Positions 1 to 8,057 of a DNA stretch of 64,000 nt are shown here, piece by piece; positions within the stretch are counted from its first letter, which is position 1, and each line of letters opens with the position of its first letter. Under the pieces are notes generated by a model. It was given only the letters and a program-made list of their open reading frames with translations, was not told where the DNA came from and searched no databases. The position numbers were made by a program, and so were the translations under genes. Origin of the DNA: a virus. The stretch covers positions 1 to 64,000 of IMG/VR virus record IMGVR_UViG_3300042868_008355, one strand, 5' to 3'.

Positions 1-2
1 CT

Positions 3-719
3 GAAACACCAACTAATACTCCAACAGAGACGGAAACACCAACACCAACTCCGACAGGAACAATTGGAGCGACACCTACTGAAACGGAAACTCCTACTCC
101 AACACCAACTGAGACTCCAACAGGAACTCCTGAGGTAACACAAACAAATACTCCAACAGAGACGGAAACACCAACACCTACTCCGACAGGAACACCAGCG
201 GTAACACCAACAAATACGGAAACACCAACTGAGACTCCTACACCTACAGTAACGGAGACACCAACAAACACTCCAACAAATACGGAAACACCAACTGAGA
301 CTCCAACACCAACACCAACATCAGGGGCAACACCAGTTGGTACTTGGTTCTTCTATTCACCTGATAATGAACCTGCACCAGCACCAGTAAACAACGGTAA
401 TGCGTTATTTACTTATGGAACCGCACCTGCAATAGGTACGTATAATCCAAACTATACGGGTGGAACATTTAACATATATTTTAACAATAATAGTAGTGAA
501 CCAATAAGTTACTTATCACAATTCTCAGGATTGAATACGACAGGTGGAACAATAACCATAAGTCAAGGAGGTAGTACCGCAATATACTCAGGAACTTCTG
601 AAAATTATAATCCAGGTTCGAGTTGGATAAACCTTAATGTAACTGGGTCAACACAAATGATTCAATCGGCATCAACATCGTTTGTCTTTGGAATTCCAAT
701 CAATGTTGTGGTAAGTTAA
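3..719 (+). CDS. Thr/Pro-repeat fibre or adhesin protein, 5' partial
   Basis: The reading frame is already open at the left edge and ends at TAA 717-719, giving 238 visible residues. About the first 110 residues are a low-complexity series of TPT, TET and TGT units; the rest is a Ser/Thr/Gly/Asn-rich beta-type domain ending in NVVVS. The same composition occurs in the complete gene at 47900-49153, so the two are probably paralogous surface or tail-fibre proteins in which the repeat is a flexible stalk carrying a C-terminal domain. No enzymatic motif is visible. Receptor binding is an inference from the architecture only. Confidence 0.6.
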   Translation, partial: ETPTNTPTETETPTPTPTGTIGATPTETETPTPTPTETPTGTPEVTQTNTPTETETPTPTPTGTPAVTPTNTETPTETPTPTVTETPTNTPTNTETPTETPTPTPTSGATPVGTWFFYSPDNEPAPAPVNNGNALFTYGTAPAIGTYNPNYTGGTFNIYFNNNSSEPISYLSQFSGLNTTGGTITISQGGSTAIYSGTSENYNPGSSWINLNVTGSTQMIQSASTSFVFGIPINVVVS

Positions 720-731
720 CAACTTTAGTGA

Positions 732-738
732 TATTTAT
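732..738 (+). promoter_or_regulatory. TATTTAT late-type promoter box
   Basis: TATTTAT, 84 nt before the ATG at 823. It matches the element found upstream of head genes, but the long spacing makes this copy less certain. Confidence 0.35.
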
Positions 739-822
739 CAGTATAAACCCAACGTTTAATTGTGGAGGACTTGCAATATTGGCTGGTGATAAAATTGATA
801 TTATTATTGACTAATTTATTAT

Positions 823-1101
823 ATGAAAAATAAATGGTTTTTTGGTTGGACAAACATTAAATGGTTAATTAAGGAATTAATTAATTTATATAGTAATACA
901 AGCTCTTATTTCTCTAAAAAAAGAATTGAGTCGGGAATTGCATTTCTTGTTGGTCAATGGGGTATGATTTACTTTTTAGTTATCAATATTGATAAATTGA
1001 CAACATCTGACATAGCTCTTTGGGCTGGTGTTGAGTTTGCAATTGCAGGATATATTGTAAATCAAATTCAAAAAGAGAAAAAAACTGAAGATACTCTATA
1101 A
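823..1101 (+). CDS. Small membrane protein, possible holin
   Basis: 92 residues. A Lys/Trp-rich N-terminal third is followed by two hydrophobic stretches, around residues 42-56 (FLVGQWGMIYFLVI) and 65-80 (ALWAGVEFAIAGYIV), separated by a short hydrophilic turn, and a charged tail (QKEKKTED). This is an inner-membrane hairpin topology. It directly precedes the gene at 1120. Size and topology would suit a holin, but no lysis gene is adjacent and no family motif is recognised, so function is unknown. Confidence 0.55.
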   Translation: MKNKWFFGWTNIKWLIKELINLYSNTSSYFSKKRIESGIAFLVGQWGMIYFLVINIDKLTTSDIALWAGVEFAIAGYIVNQIQKEKKTEDTL

Positions 1102-1107
1102 TTGGGG

Positions 1108-1114
1108 TATTTAA
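1108..1114 (+). promoter_or_regulatory. Late-type promoter box (TATTTAA)
   Basis: TATTTAA, 5 nt before the ATG at 1120. It lies inside the end of the preceding gene. Confidence 0.4.
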
Positions 1115-1119
1115 TATAT

Positions 1120-2316
1120 ATGAGGGATTTAATCAGACGAATTCTTAAGGAACAAGAAGAAAATTACGACACACTTGAAATGATTAGAGATTATTCAGGT
1201 AGTAATGACTTTCTTAATGATTTAAGGAGGAAATTAAAAATTAAGGGTAGTTTAACGGATAAACAAATTCAAGCGGCAATTAAAACTTTCAAGAGAGAAC
1301 ATTGGTCAGGTACAATAGCCTCTAAAATTGGGTTATATGAGTACAAACATCTAAAAAGTTTAGTAATAAAATTAGGTATTGAAACTTACAATAGAATGAT
1401 TAGAAGTGAAAAGAAATTTTTTTTCACGCAAACTATTGATAGTGAAGATAAAACTGTTGTAGGTAAACCAAGTTCAGAATGGATTGATAGAAATGAGAAC
1501 GATTTAGATTTTTTTAAAACTCATATTGTTGATTCAGGTAAAAGATTCAAATTTCCTGATAGAGAAAAGTCAGTTACTATAACTGATGAAATTTATTACT
1601 TATTTTATTTATTGGAAATAAATGATTTTTCAGGGTTTATTGAAAAGGGTGAATGGTCAATATTAAATAGACTTGGAAGTAACTGGTCAAATTGGGCAAA
1701 AATGATTGGAATTAGAGAAAGGGATGGATATTTGGGATATGGTGACGACACATCAAAAATTGAAAAGTATTTTGAACAACAACCGATTACTGATATAATT
1801 GACACGAATAATTTATCAAGTAGAACTATTAATAGATTCCCAACAATGAGTTTTGCCGAATTTGATTTGGCTGAAGCTTTTCACGAAGTTGATGAAAATT
1901 TAAAAAGTACTCAATTAGAAAAAATTAAAAACAGAATTAGGTCCACAACTGAAAGTGGTGAATCGGTTGAAAGAGAATTTATTTCTTGGTTAGAAGAAAA
2001 CGGAGTCACTGAAATTAGAAATTTTTCATCATTTGGTAATGTTGTTGATATTACATTTTCTGTTGATTTGATGGCGAAATTAAATAATAAATGGGTGCCA
2101 ATTCAAGTAAAAAGTACTGAAAGTTCTGCTGCAACTTCTCAAATACATAAATTTGATATTGGTGGTATTGCGGTATATCCCGCTCCGAAAAAAATGCAGT
2201 GTGGTAATTGGATTTATATTAAATCGAATAGAGGTTTAAAAAATCAAGGTTCATTTGACGAAGACTTTTTAAATTTTCAATGTGAAAGAAACGACTACGA
2301 AGACATTGAAGATTAA
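1120..2316 (+). CDS. Putative packaged PD-(D/E)XK-type endonuclease
   Basis: 398 residues from ATG 1120; a TTG 18 nt earlier is possible but ATG fits the promoter box. The N-terminus, MRDLIRRILKEQ, closely matches that of the peptidase at 43110-43874 (MRDLIRKVIIET) and carries an ILKE/Q site like those proposed for prohead-protease cleavage. Residues about 305-335 read VVDIT(F), then WVPIQVKST, the D...(Q)xK arrangement of Mrr/Holliday-resolvase-like PD-(D/E)XK nucleases, followed by a region consistent with the rest of such a core. The middle region is unassigned. Nuclease assignment rests on the motif alone; packaging is inferred from the N-terminus and the late-type promoter box. Confidence 0.5.
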   Translation: MRDLIRRILKEQEENYDTLEMIRDYSGSNDFLNDLRRKLKIKGSLTDKQIQAAIKTFKREHWSGTIASKIGLYEYKHLKSLVIKLGIETYNRMIRSEKKFFFTQTIDSEDKTVVGKPSSEWIDRNENDLDFFKTHIVDSGKRFKFPDREKSVTITDEIYYLFYLLEINDFSGFIEKGEWSILNRLGSNWSNWAKMIGIRERDGYLGYGDDTSKIEKYFEQQPITDIIDTNNLSSRTINRFPTMSFAEFDLAEAFHEVDENLKSTQLEKIKNRIRSTTESGESVEREFISWLEENGVTEIRNFSSFGNVVDITFSVDLMAKLNNKWVPIQVKSTESSAATSQIHKFDIGGIAVYPAPKKMQCGNWIYIKSNRGLKNQGSFDEDFLNFQCERNDYEDIED

Positions 2317-2327
2317 AAATATTTTAA

Positions 2328-2335
2328 TATCTTTG
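2328..2335 (+). promoter_or_regulatory. Host-type promoter, TATCTTTG
   Basis: TATCTTTG, exactly 4 nt before the ATG at 2340, so the transcript should begin at or next to the start codon. Confidence 0.6.
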
Positions 2336-2339
2336 TATT

Positions 2340-2564
2340 ATGTCACAAAAACCAGAAAAAGTAACTAAATTCGAAAGAGTATATGAGGACGAGTATTGTA
2401 CCTCTATTTGGAAATATGATTATTCCAAAACTACGTCAGGTCCTGTGTCTGTAGAGCACAAATGGAAAAAGGGGTTTGATGCACCCAATACAAAAAAGAA
2501 AACTTTGGGTGATTTGGTTAGTGAATCTAATCCAAAAAAGAAATCAAAGGGACCTAAGTCTTGA
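2340..2564 (+). CDS. Small hypothetical protein
   Basis: 74 residues, basic, rich in Lys and Ser, with a C-terminal NPKKKSKGPKS tail. No family recognised. The host-type promoter 4 nt upstream supports the ATG and expression as an independent early or middle gene. Its end overlaps the convergent gene at 2544-3182 by 21 bp. Confidence 0.55.
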   Translation: MSQKPEKVTKFERVYEDEYCTSIWKYDYSKTTSGPVSVEHKWKKGFDAPNTKKKTLGDLVSESNPKKKSKGPKS

Positions 2565-3182
2565 ATCAATAATTGATTTTAATTTTAATAATGTTTGTCT
2601 GTCTAAAGACGAAACAACTTCACTTGTATTTTCAATAACCAATCTATCTAATAAAGATTCCTTAAGAGATGATTCACTAACAGGTTGAACATTGTCAAAA
2701 TTATAATCTGATTCTTCAAAATTATCGTATGTCGTGTCTCTTAAATTGTTTCCATTGTATAAATCCCAATTACCATCATTTCTTTGTTGTTCGGCAGAAT
2801 CTTGAACCCAATCCATATCATAAGAATCAAATTTTTGGCTCATATAATCATCATAAGTACAATGTCCCCAAACACTATAAGTTAATTCATATGTTTGTGC
2901 AACAGGAATTATAAGTTTGTCATATAAAGTTTTGTCTCCTGTCTCAAATATGTTAGCAAGAACGTCATCATTCATCTCAAGAAATTTTGAGAAGAACTCA
3001 ACATCTTCATGAACTACCGAAATACTAAAATATTTGCCAATATTTTCTAACTTATTATAAGAATTAGAAAAATCATAACTACCGTAAGGATTTCCTTGTG
3101 GAAAATCCTCATCAACTAATTTTTCTGCAATTAGTACTAATTGTTTTTTTGGTAATTTTGAAAATTGACTTTGTTCTGCCAT
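2544..3182 (-). CDS. Hypothetical protein with virion-type N-terminus
   Basis: 212 residues, acidic, Asp/Asn/Tyr-rich in the middle. The start MAEQSQFSKLPKKQLVLIAE contains an LIAE/K site resembling the proposed cleavage signal, and TATTTAT lies 4 nt before the ATG, both typical of the putative packaged set. The C-terminal half has a helical SLKESLLDRLVIENTS segment. No domain recognised; function unknown. Confidence 0.55.
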   Translation of the reverse strand: MAEQSQFSKLPKKQLVLIAEKLVDEDFPQGNPYGSYDFSNSYNKLENIGKYFSISVVHEDVEFFSKFLEMNDDVLANIFETGDKTLYDKLIIPVAQTYELTYSVWGHCTYDDYMSQKFDSYDMDWVQDSAEQQRNDGNWDLYNGNNLRDTTYDNFEESDYNFDNVQPVSESSLKESLLDRLVIENTSEVVSSLDRQTLLKLKSIIDSRLRSL

Positions 3183-3186
3183 AACA

Positions 3187-3193
3187 ATAAATA
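3187..3193 (-). promoter_or_regulatory. TATTTAT late-type promoter box
   Basis: TATTTAT on the minus strand, 4 nt upstream of the ATG at 3182. Confidence 0.5.
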
Positions 3194-3195
3194 TA

Positions 3196-3226
3196 AAAAA
3201 AGGTGATAATTTCTTATCACCTTTAA
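3196..3226 (-). terminator. Intrinsic terminator
   Basis: Stem AAAGGTGATAA with TTATCACCTTT around a short loop, followed on the minus strand by a T run; directly after the stop of the gene at 3228-3542. Confidence 0.75.
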
Positions 3227-3227
3227 T

Positions 3228-3542
3228 TTATTCTTCTTCAGAATCCCAACCGTCCTCTTCGTACCAATATTCGGCACAAGGATATTCTCTTCCTTGTTCA
3301 TCAATATGACACCAATGAGTTTTACTTTCATCCAACCATTTCCAATCTTTTCCCTCATCACCTTCAGGTAAATCGGGGTGTTCTAATGGTGGATGGTATG
3401 AATTGACATCAACGTATCTGTAATTGCAATCGCATCCACGAGGAACACAATCATCACAAAAGTTTGGATTATCCCCGCCTGAAAACCCAGGACCATAACT
3501 CCAAATTGCAACTTTTCCGCAATCACACAAATCTTTAGACAT
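3228..3542 (-). CDS. Cys-rich small protein, probable zinc binding
   Basis: 104 residues from the ATG at 3542, which overlaps the stop of the upstream phosphoesterase gene; a TTG two codons earlier is less likely. The N-terminal half has CDCG, CDDC and CDCNY pairs, with two more Cys downstream (HWCHI, YPCAEY), and the tail is acidic (EEDGWDSEEE). The pairing suggests a metal-binding fold. Translational coupling to the phosphoesterase gene is likely. No family assigned. Confidence 0.6.
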   Translation of the reverse strand: MSKDLCDCGKVAIWSYGPGFSGGDNPNFCDDCVPRGCDCNYRYVDVNSYHPPLEHPDLPEGDEGKDWKWLDESKTHWCHIDEQGREYPCAEYWYEEDGWDSEEE

Positions 3543-4209
3543 ACTCAATTTCTTTTGTTTCAGGATTATACTCCATCACAATTGGTTTGTTTTGGTACTG
3601 ATATCTTTCATTTAGAACACTGGCATTTAAGAACTCAACACCATGAAATGACTTCTGACCATACGCCCAATGGATATGACCACAAACATGGATTTTTGGT
3701 TGAACTTCCATTATTCTATCGAACAAATCTTCACACCCAACATTTAGACCTTGAATTGTGTGGTCGACCATTTTATGTGCTGGACCATGAGTAACCAAGA
3801 TATCAAGACCCTCAGGGATTTTTGACCACTTCTCAGCGAGTTTTTCTCCTCTTGGTAGGTTGAATGCCCAATCGTAGAATTCAGGTTGCCACGGACTTCC
3901 GTAGATTTTAACTCCATCGACTTCAACCATACTATCAAAAAGGTAGTGAACACCCTTTTCTTTGTATTCAGGTGCAATGTCGTGGTTTTTCACAAATCCC
4001 CAATCATGGTTACCTGCAATGAATACCTTATGAGTAAACGGTGTGTTAGAAAACCAATCCAAAAACTCTTTAACTTCGTGAGTTTTTCCTACGTTGGTAC
4101 AATCTCCCGCATGGACAAGGATATCTCCCTCACCCAAGATGTTGTTATATGCCTTGGTTGTTAAAACTTCATGTTTTCCGTGTGTGTCGCTGATGAATAC
4201 TATTTTCAT
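3535..4209 (-). CDS. Calcineurin-like metallophosphoesterase
   Basis: 224 residues with the full metallophosphoesterase motif series: SDTHG (metal ligands D8, H10), HAGDCTN, GNHDW, THGPAH and CGHIH. These ligate two metals in the family and hydrolyse phosphomono- or diesters. A second, different member lies at 16263-16925. The actual substrate cannot be read from the sequence; roles in nucleotide or RNA-end processing are possible. A TATATTTG box lies 19 nt upstream of the ATG. Confidence 0.85.
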   Translation of the reverse strand: MKIVFISDTHGKHEVLTTKAYNNILGEGDILVHAGDCTNVGKTHEVKEFLDWFSNTPFTHKVFIAGNHDWGFVKNHDIAPEYKEKGVHYLFDSMVEVDGVKIYGSPWQPEFYDWAFNLPRGEKLAEKWSKIPEGLDILVTHGPAHKMVDHTIQGLNVGCEDLFDRIMEVQPKIHVCGHIHWAYGQKSFHGVEFLNASVLNERYQYQNKPIVMEYNPETKEIEYV

Positions 4210-4228
4210 GACTTAAAATATTAGAATA

Positions 4229-4236
4229 CAAATATA
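4229..4236 (-). promoter_or_regulatory. Host-type promoter, TATATTTG
   Basis: TATATTTG on the minus strand, 19 nt before the ATG of the phosphoesterase at 4209. Confidence 0.5.
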
Positions 4237-4246
4237 CAACTTTTTA

Positions 4247-4870
4247 TCAATCCCACCAACCTTTTATTCCAGAACCATCAAACCAATTATCCCAAGCACT
4301 TCCTTTATCTTCAGATTTGTCAAGAAACATTTGATATTCGGTAGGACTTTGACCTTTCAAGATTTCAAATAATTCTTTCCATTCTTTTTCTTCAATCTCA
4401 CGAGCTCGGTCAAATACTTTACGGTTGTGGATTTTTTCTTCCTCAGTATCTCTATCGATTATTCTTGAATATTCAGGTTTATCAGGAACAGGTTCAAATT
4501 CCCATTCATAAATGGCTAACGGACCCAATTCAGACTCCGCCATTTCGATGTATTTGTCCTCATTATAGTTTTTAATTAGTTCAATTGCTCTACGCATTTT
4601 GGCAACTTTCTTTAAACGCGGACCATCAACTTCGTTACCATATTTTTCAACGGTATCTGAAATATTGGTTAAACCTGTTTCAAGAAACATTAAAGTTCCG
4701 TGATGGTCAAACCAATAATGGTTCCATAATGCCTTTCTAAATGTCCAAACATTTTTGAAAAATCGAGGTAGGTCGTGACGAAACAAGGAGTATGTTTGAT
4801 ACCACCAAGTTTGATGACGTATTAGTGTTCTTAGACTATCTGTAAAAGTGTCTGCAAATTGTATCTTCAT
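4247..4870 (-). CDS. Hypothetical protein
   Basis: 207 residues. The N-terminal half is aromatic- and His/Trp-rich (RHQTWWYQTY, WNHYWFDHHGT); the C-terminal half is acidic and helical (DRAREIEEKEWKELFEILKG) and ends SGIKGWWD. The composition looks like a conserved soluble phage protein, but no domain is recognised. Its ATG overlaps the stop of the gene at 4867-5106, so the two are probably co-translated. Confidence 0.6.
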   Translation of the reverse strand: MKIQFADTFTDSLRTLIRHQTWWYQTYSLFRHDLPRFFKNVWTFRKALWNHYWFDHHGTLMFLETGLTNISDTVEKYGNEVDGPRLKKVAKMRRAIELIKNYNEDKYIEMAESELGPLAIYEWEFEPVPDKPEYSRIIDRDTEEEKIHNRKVFDRAREIEEKEWKELFEILKGQSPTEYQMFLDKSEDKGSAWDNWFDGSGIKGWWD

Positions 4871-5106
4871 GATAATTGATTTTTTAAAAGTTCGTCACGT
4901 TTGTCATCTAATTGTAATTTCAATGGTCGGATAACATCGTAAAAGTAATTTGGCCAATAATCAGCAGGATATTTACTAATTAATGTATCCTCGAAATTCC
5001 TTAATAGTTTATCGGCAGTTCTTGTTTGTTGTCTTGTTTCGCAAGATTCAATAACTTTTTCAATCCAAGTTGAAATATCCCCGTAATGATTACTTTGTGC
5101 TCCCAT
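4867..5106 (-). CDS. Small hypothetical protein
   Basis: 79 residues, predicted mostly helical, no recognised motif. It leads a two-gene unit with 4247-4870 (4-nt overlap). A TACATTTG box lies 16 nt upstream. Confidence 0.55.
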   Translation of the reverse strand: MGAQSNHYGDISTWIEKVIESCETRQQTRTADKLLRNFEDTLISKYPADYWPNYFYDVIRPLKLQLDDKRDELLKNQLS

Positions 5107-5122
5107 AGTTTTTATATTTCTA

Positions 5123-5130
5123 CAAATGTA
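5123..5130 (-). promoter_or_regulatory. Host-type promoter, TACATTTG
   Basis: TACATTTG on the minus strand, upstream of the gene at 4867-5106. Confidence 0.45.
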
Positions 5131-5131
5131 A

Positions 5132-5171
5132 TAAAAAAATAAGACCCGTCAAAATAAATTCACGGGTCTTT
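5132..5171 (-). terminator. Intrinsic terminator
   Basis: AAGACCCGTG and CGGGTCTT form the stem, followed on the minus strand by ATTTTTTTAT; ends the transcript of the gene at 5259-5684. Confidence 0.75.
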
Positions 5172-5258
5172 TGGAAAAGGTATATATGAGAACACTCCCT
5201 ATGGAGCGATGTAATAAATAAATATAGTCAATTTTTAAAAAAAACCTACTTATTGGTA

Positions 5259-5684
5259 TTAAGAAAAGTAATTTTTTACTCTTTCTAATAAATTTTCGTT
5301 AAACTTGATACCGTGACGAGTTTTAAAATATTTTAATAATTGTTTGAGGGATTCGTTTTTATCTGATTGTTTTAATAAAATATATGCACCTAAATCGGCA
5401 TCTATCTCATCATCCTCATTTCTTGGACCATCATGACCCATGATAATATGAGATACTTCATGAGCTTCAATGAACTTTAAAACATCGAAATTTTCGACTT
5501 GTTCGCCATCAATAACAATAAGATTTTTACCAGGAACCATAAATCCATAACCATACTCATCAAAAAGTGGTTTTAAATCTTGGTATTGTTGATTGTCTTC
5601 AGACACCACGGCAATTTGGACATTTGGTAAAAATTCACTCTCGTAAAATAATGGTTCAGATTCTTCCATATTATTGTTTATCAT
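5259..5684 (-). CDS. HExxH metallopeptidase-like protein (ImmA/IrrE-like)
   Basis: 141 residues from ATG 5684; a TTG at 5699 or an internal ATG at 5669 are alternatives. Residues around 75-100 read EAHEVSHIIMGHDGPR then DEIDADLGAY: an HExxH zinc motif followed by a D/E-rich third-ligand helix, the layout of small gluzincin peptidases such as ImmA/IrrE. Such proteins in phages and plasmids often cleave repressors, but no repressor partner is adjacent, so the target is unknown. Confidence 0.6.
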   Translation of the reverse strand: MINNNMEESEPLFYESEFLPNVQIAVVSEDNQQYQDLKPLFDEYGYGFMVPGKNLIVIDGEQVENFDVLKFIEAHEVSHIIMGHDGPRNEDDEIDADLGAYILLKQSDKNESLKQLLKYFKTRHGIKFNENLLERVKNYFS

Positions 5685-5711
5685 AAATACTATAAACAAG
5701 TATAATCGAAG

Positions 5712-5718
5712 TATTTAT
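5712..5718 (+). promoter_or_regulatory. TATTTAT late-type promoter box
   Basis: TATTTAT, 17 nt before the ATG at 5736. Confidence 0.45.
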
Positions 5719-5735
5719 AATAAAATACCTATAAT

Positions 5736-6359
5736 ATGAATTTAAAAAAATTAATCAGAGAATCTTTAGAACGACACCTTGACCAAACTTTAATATTAAA
5801 AGAGAATGTTGAAATTTCAGAAGCTCTACAATATCACATTGATAATGATTTATCATTAACTGATAATGTATTCAGAGTTTATTCTGAAAGTTATTTTGAT
5901 TTAGTTAATGAGGTTAGAGGATTATATAACGAAGGTGTGATTGACTTAAATGAAGAAGACAAACTCATGGTTGAGTCTGATTTAGGTAAAAGGGTTAAGA
6001 TTGGTAATGAAATTGTATATCTTGATGCCCCTTATATCTATGAGACGGAAACTGAAGAAGATATTTTAGCCGAAGCCAAACACAGAGGAAAAAATGTGAA
6101 TATCGGAAAACCATTTAGAACACCAGGTGGACCCAAAAAATTTGCAGTATATGTTAAAAGTAAAAATGGTGGTGTTAAAAAAGTTACTTTTGGTGACCCA
6201 GGTTTACGAGTTAAAAATGCAAATAAAAAAGCTGCAAAATCTTTTAGAGCAAGACATAATTGTAAAGATAAAAAAGATAGAACAACCGCAGGATATTGGT
6301 CTTGTAATGTTGGTCGTTATGCAAAACAATTAGGTTTATCATCTTCAAATTCTTGGTAA
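5736..6359 (+). CDS. Putative packaged protein with conserved C-terminal basic domain
   Basis: 207 residues. The start MNLKKLIRESLERHL followed by LILKE/N and ISE/A matches the proposed packaging signal. Residues about 118-207 form a distinct basic domain: GKPFRTPGGPKKFAVYVK, FGDPGLRVK, SFRARHNC and GYWSC. This FGDP...RARHNC...YWSC pattern looks like a domain I have seen in other large phages without known function; the conserved Cys/His could bind metal. The stop overlaps the next start (TAATG), so 5736-6923 is probably an operon. Confidence 0.6.
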   Translation: MNLKKLIRESLERHLDQTLILKENVEISEALQYHIDNDLSLTDNVFRVYSESYFDLVNEVRGLYNEGVIDLNEEDKLMVESDLGKRVKIGNEIVYLDAPYIYETETEEDILAEAKHRGKNVNIGKPFRTPGGPKKFAVYVKSKNGGVKKVTFGDPGLRVKNANKKAAKSFRARHNCKDKKDRTTAGYWSCNVGRYAKQLGLSSSNSW

Positions 6360-6652
6360 TGGATATCGATAAGATTGAAAAATATTTACAGACTTATTTG
6401 GATGAAGTAATCTCACCTGAAATTAATAGTGAGTTGGTTGGTGAAGACGATGAACCAATTAAACTTACGATATATAAAATAACTTTTGGTGATGCAAATC
6501 CTAATAGGATGAATTTCTTTTTAGATATGGACCCTGATTATTCAAAAGGGAGTATCACCAATAGAATAAATCTTGAGTTATCAAGATTTGCTAATATGTT
6601 AGGTATAGAAAAAAATCTACACGTTTATTGGAATAAAAGACCTTTACATTAA
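6359..6652 (+). CDS. Hypothetical protein
   Basis: 97 residues from the ATG in the TAATG overlap with the upstream gene (an in-frame TTG at 6353 is less likely). Acidic, mixed alpha/beta appearance, no motif recognised. Coupled to the gene before it and 1 nt from the gene after. Confidence 0.55.
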   Translation: MDIDKIEKYLQTYLDEVISPEINSELVGEDDEPIKLTIYKITFGDANPNRMNFFLDMDPDYSKGSITNRINLELSRFANMLGIEKNLHVYWNKRPLH

Positions 6653-6653
6653 T

Positions 6654-6923
6654 ATGGATTTCCCATTTGAACAAATAGAAAAAGAAGGTAAGTTAGTTAG
6701 AACATTCAGTCCTGATGTGGATGAGGACGAACTTCAATGGCATCAAGATTTAAAAGACCGAGAAGTTACCGTAGTTGAAGGTAATGGATGGTTATTTCAA
6801 ATGGAAAATGAATTGCCAATCAAATTAGAAGATGCCAAACAAATATTCATTCCGAAACTTGCTTGGCATCGTGTTCTAAAAGGTTCGGGTAACTTAATAG
6901 TCGAGATTAAAGAATTTGATTAA
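6654..6923 (+). CDS. Small conserved-looking protein, possibly cupin-like
   Basis: 89 residues. The C-terminal part, KLAWHRVLKGSGNLIVEIKE, resembles the last strands of a small beta-barrel with a conserved His-Arg, as in one-domain cupin-like phage proteins. No metal triad can be traced, so the fold assignment is tentative and no reaction is proposed. Confidence 0.5.
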   Translation: MDFPFEQIEKEGKLVRTFSPDVDEDELQWHQDLKDREVTVVEGNGWLFQMENELPIKLEDAKQIFIPKLAWHRVLKGSGNLIVEIKEFD

Positions 6924-7987
6924 CCTGCTTGGTCGGGATAATCGTAACCAACAACTTCCTCATCTTGACTTTCCACATCAACCAATCTATGAAGTTCATT
7001 AATAAATTCACGATTAAGTTCGTGGTTCATAATTTCAGTTAATTCCTCCTCAGCTGTAAGTCCTTGTTCGATATCACGAGCTCTCATAGGTATTAATCTT
7101 CTAATATTTCGTAATCTAGGTCTCACTTCCACTTCGTCAGTTGGAATTGCTTCCTCAGAATATTTGTTTTTTCGACCCTCCAATTCTATAAGTTGTCGGT
7201 TTCTTTCTTCATCAGATAATAATTCAAAGTTAGCTTTAACTTGTTCTTTAAATTCTTTTCTAATTACATCCATTACAACAATAGGTAATCCACTGTCCAT
7301 TGAATCGATTCTTTGGTCTACAATATCCCAAAATGATGTCTCTTTTTCATGTTGGTCAAGGCTTTTAAATGCCCCAACTTTATCACCCGTAATTTTGTTA
7401 ATACAATAAATCAAAATACCTCTTCTCGAATATCTCAAGTAATAATCGGGATTTTCTTTTGAGGCGGTACACCATTTGGTGCTTGCACCATATTTTAAAG
7501 ATGCTTGGTATGACATAGGTTTAATAACCAACCACTCATTATCTTCATATAACTTATGAGTTTGTTTAGATAATTCTTTATCCATATTCTTAAGTTCTGA
7601 CAAAGAAATTTGTAATTCGATATCCCTAAAAGTTTTGTATTTGGTTACGTCATTTTGAGTAATTAAGTTTCGTTCATTTAAATCTATAAACTCTTTAAAC
7701 ATTCTGTAATTATTATACCCAATAAAATGACCCATGAATAATGTTAGTTTCATTAATTCTGCGGTATCCATATTTTTGAGTACCTCTTCATCATAACCAA
7801 ATTCTCTCAACTCATATACATAATCGTTTCGACGATTATCATTATCGTGTTCTTTCATTCGGTCATTTTTAATTAAATTAACCAACATCTCTGTGTATTT
7901 ACTTTTACCCACAAAATCGTTGATGATTTCAATACCATCGATGGTTAAGAACGGGTTTTGTTTTTTAAGTTCATTAATTCGTGACAT
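6920..7987 (-). CDS. YGxxTKWCT-domain protein, unknown function (paralogue 1)
   Basis: 355 residues from the first ATG (MSRINELKKQ); an upstream TTG at 8035 is possible. The core LYEDNEWLVIKP ... LKYGASTKWCTAS ... YCINK is shared with the proteins at 38307-39830 and 40447-42237, with invariant Tyr-Gly, Thr-Lys-Trp-Cys-Thr. A Glu/Arg-rich C-terminal 120 residues is unique to this copy. Unlike its paralogues it lacks the IIEG N-terminus. A conserved Trp-Cys pair suggests an active or binding site but the activity is unknown. It converges on the operon ending at 6923 (4-bp overlap). Confidence 0.6.
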   Translation of the reverse strand: MSRINELKKQNPFLTIDGIEIINDFVGKSKYTEMLVNLIKNDRMKEHDNDNRRNDYVYELREFGYDEEVLKNMDTAELMKLTLFMGHFIGYNNYRMFKEFIDLNERNLITQNDVTKYKTFRDIELQISLSELKNMDKELSKQTHKLYEDNEWLVIKPMSYQASLKYGASTKWCTASKENPDYYLRYSRRGILIYCINKITGDKVGAFKSLDQHEKETSFWDIVDQRIDSMDSGLPIVVMDVIRKEFKEQVKANFELLSDEERNRQLIELEGRKNKYSEEAIPTDEVEVRPRLRNIRRLIPMRARDIEQGLTAEEELTEIMNHELNREFINELHRLVDVESQDEEVVGYDYPDQAG

Positions 7988-8045
7988 ATTTTCTTTTGTT
8001 TTTTTAATTATAGTAAAATAAAAATTTAAGTTCAAACTTTTTTTG

Positions 8046-8053
8046 TATCTTTG
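8046..8053 (+). promoter_or_regulatory. Host-type promoter, TATCTTTG
   Basis: TATCTTTG, 4 nt before the ATG at 8058; predicts a leaderless transcript. Confidence 0.6.
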
Positions 8054-8057
8054 TTAT

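Noticed and set aside
727-813. Possible 28-codon GTG frame (CGGLAILAGDKIDIIID ending)
   Set aside because: No ATG, no conserved signal; may be a remnant of a fibre gene. Too weak to list as a gene.
5186-5221. Eleven-codon ATGAGAAC frame as a leader peptide
   Set aside because: No terminator or coupled gene follows on that strand.
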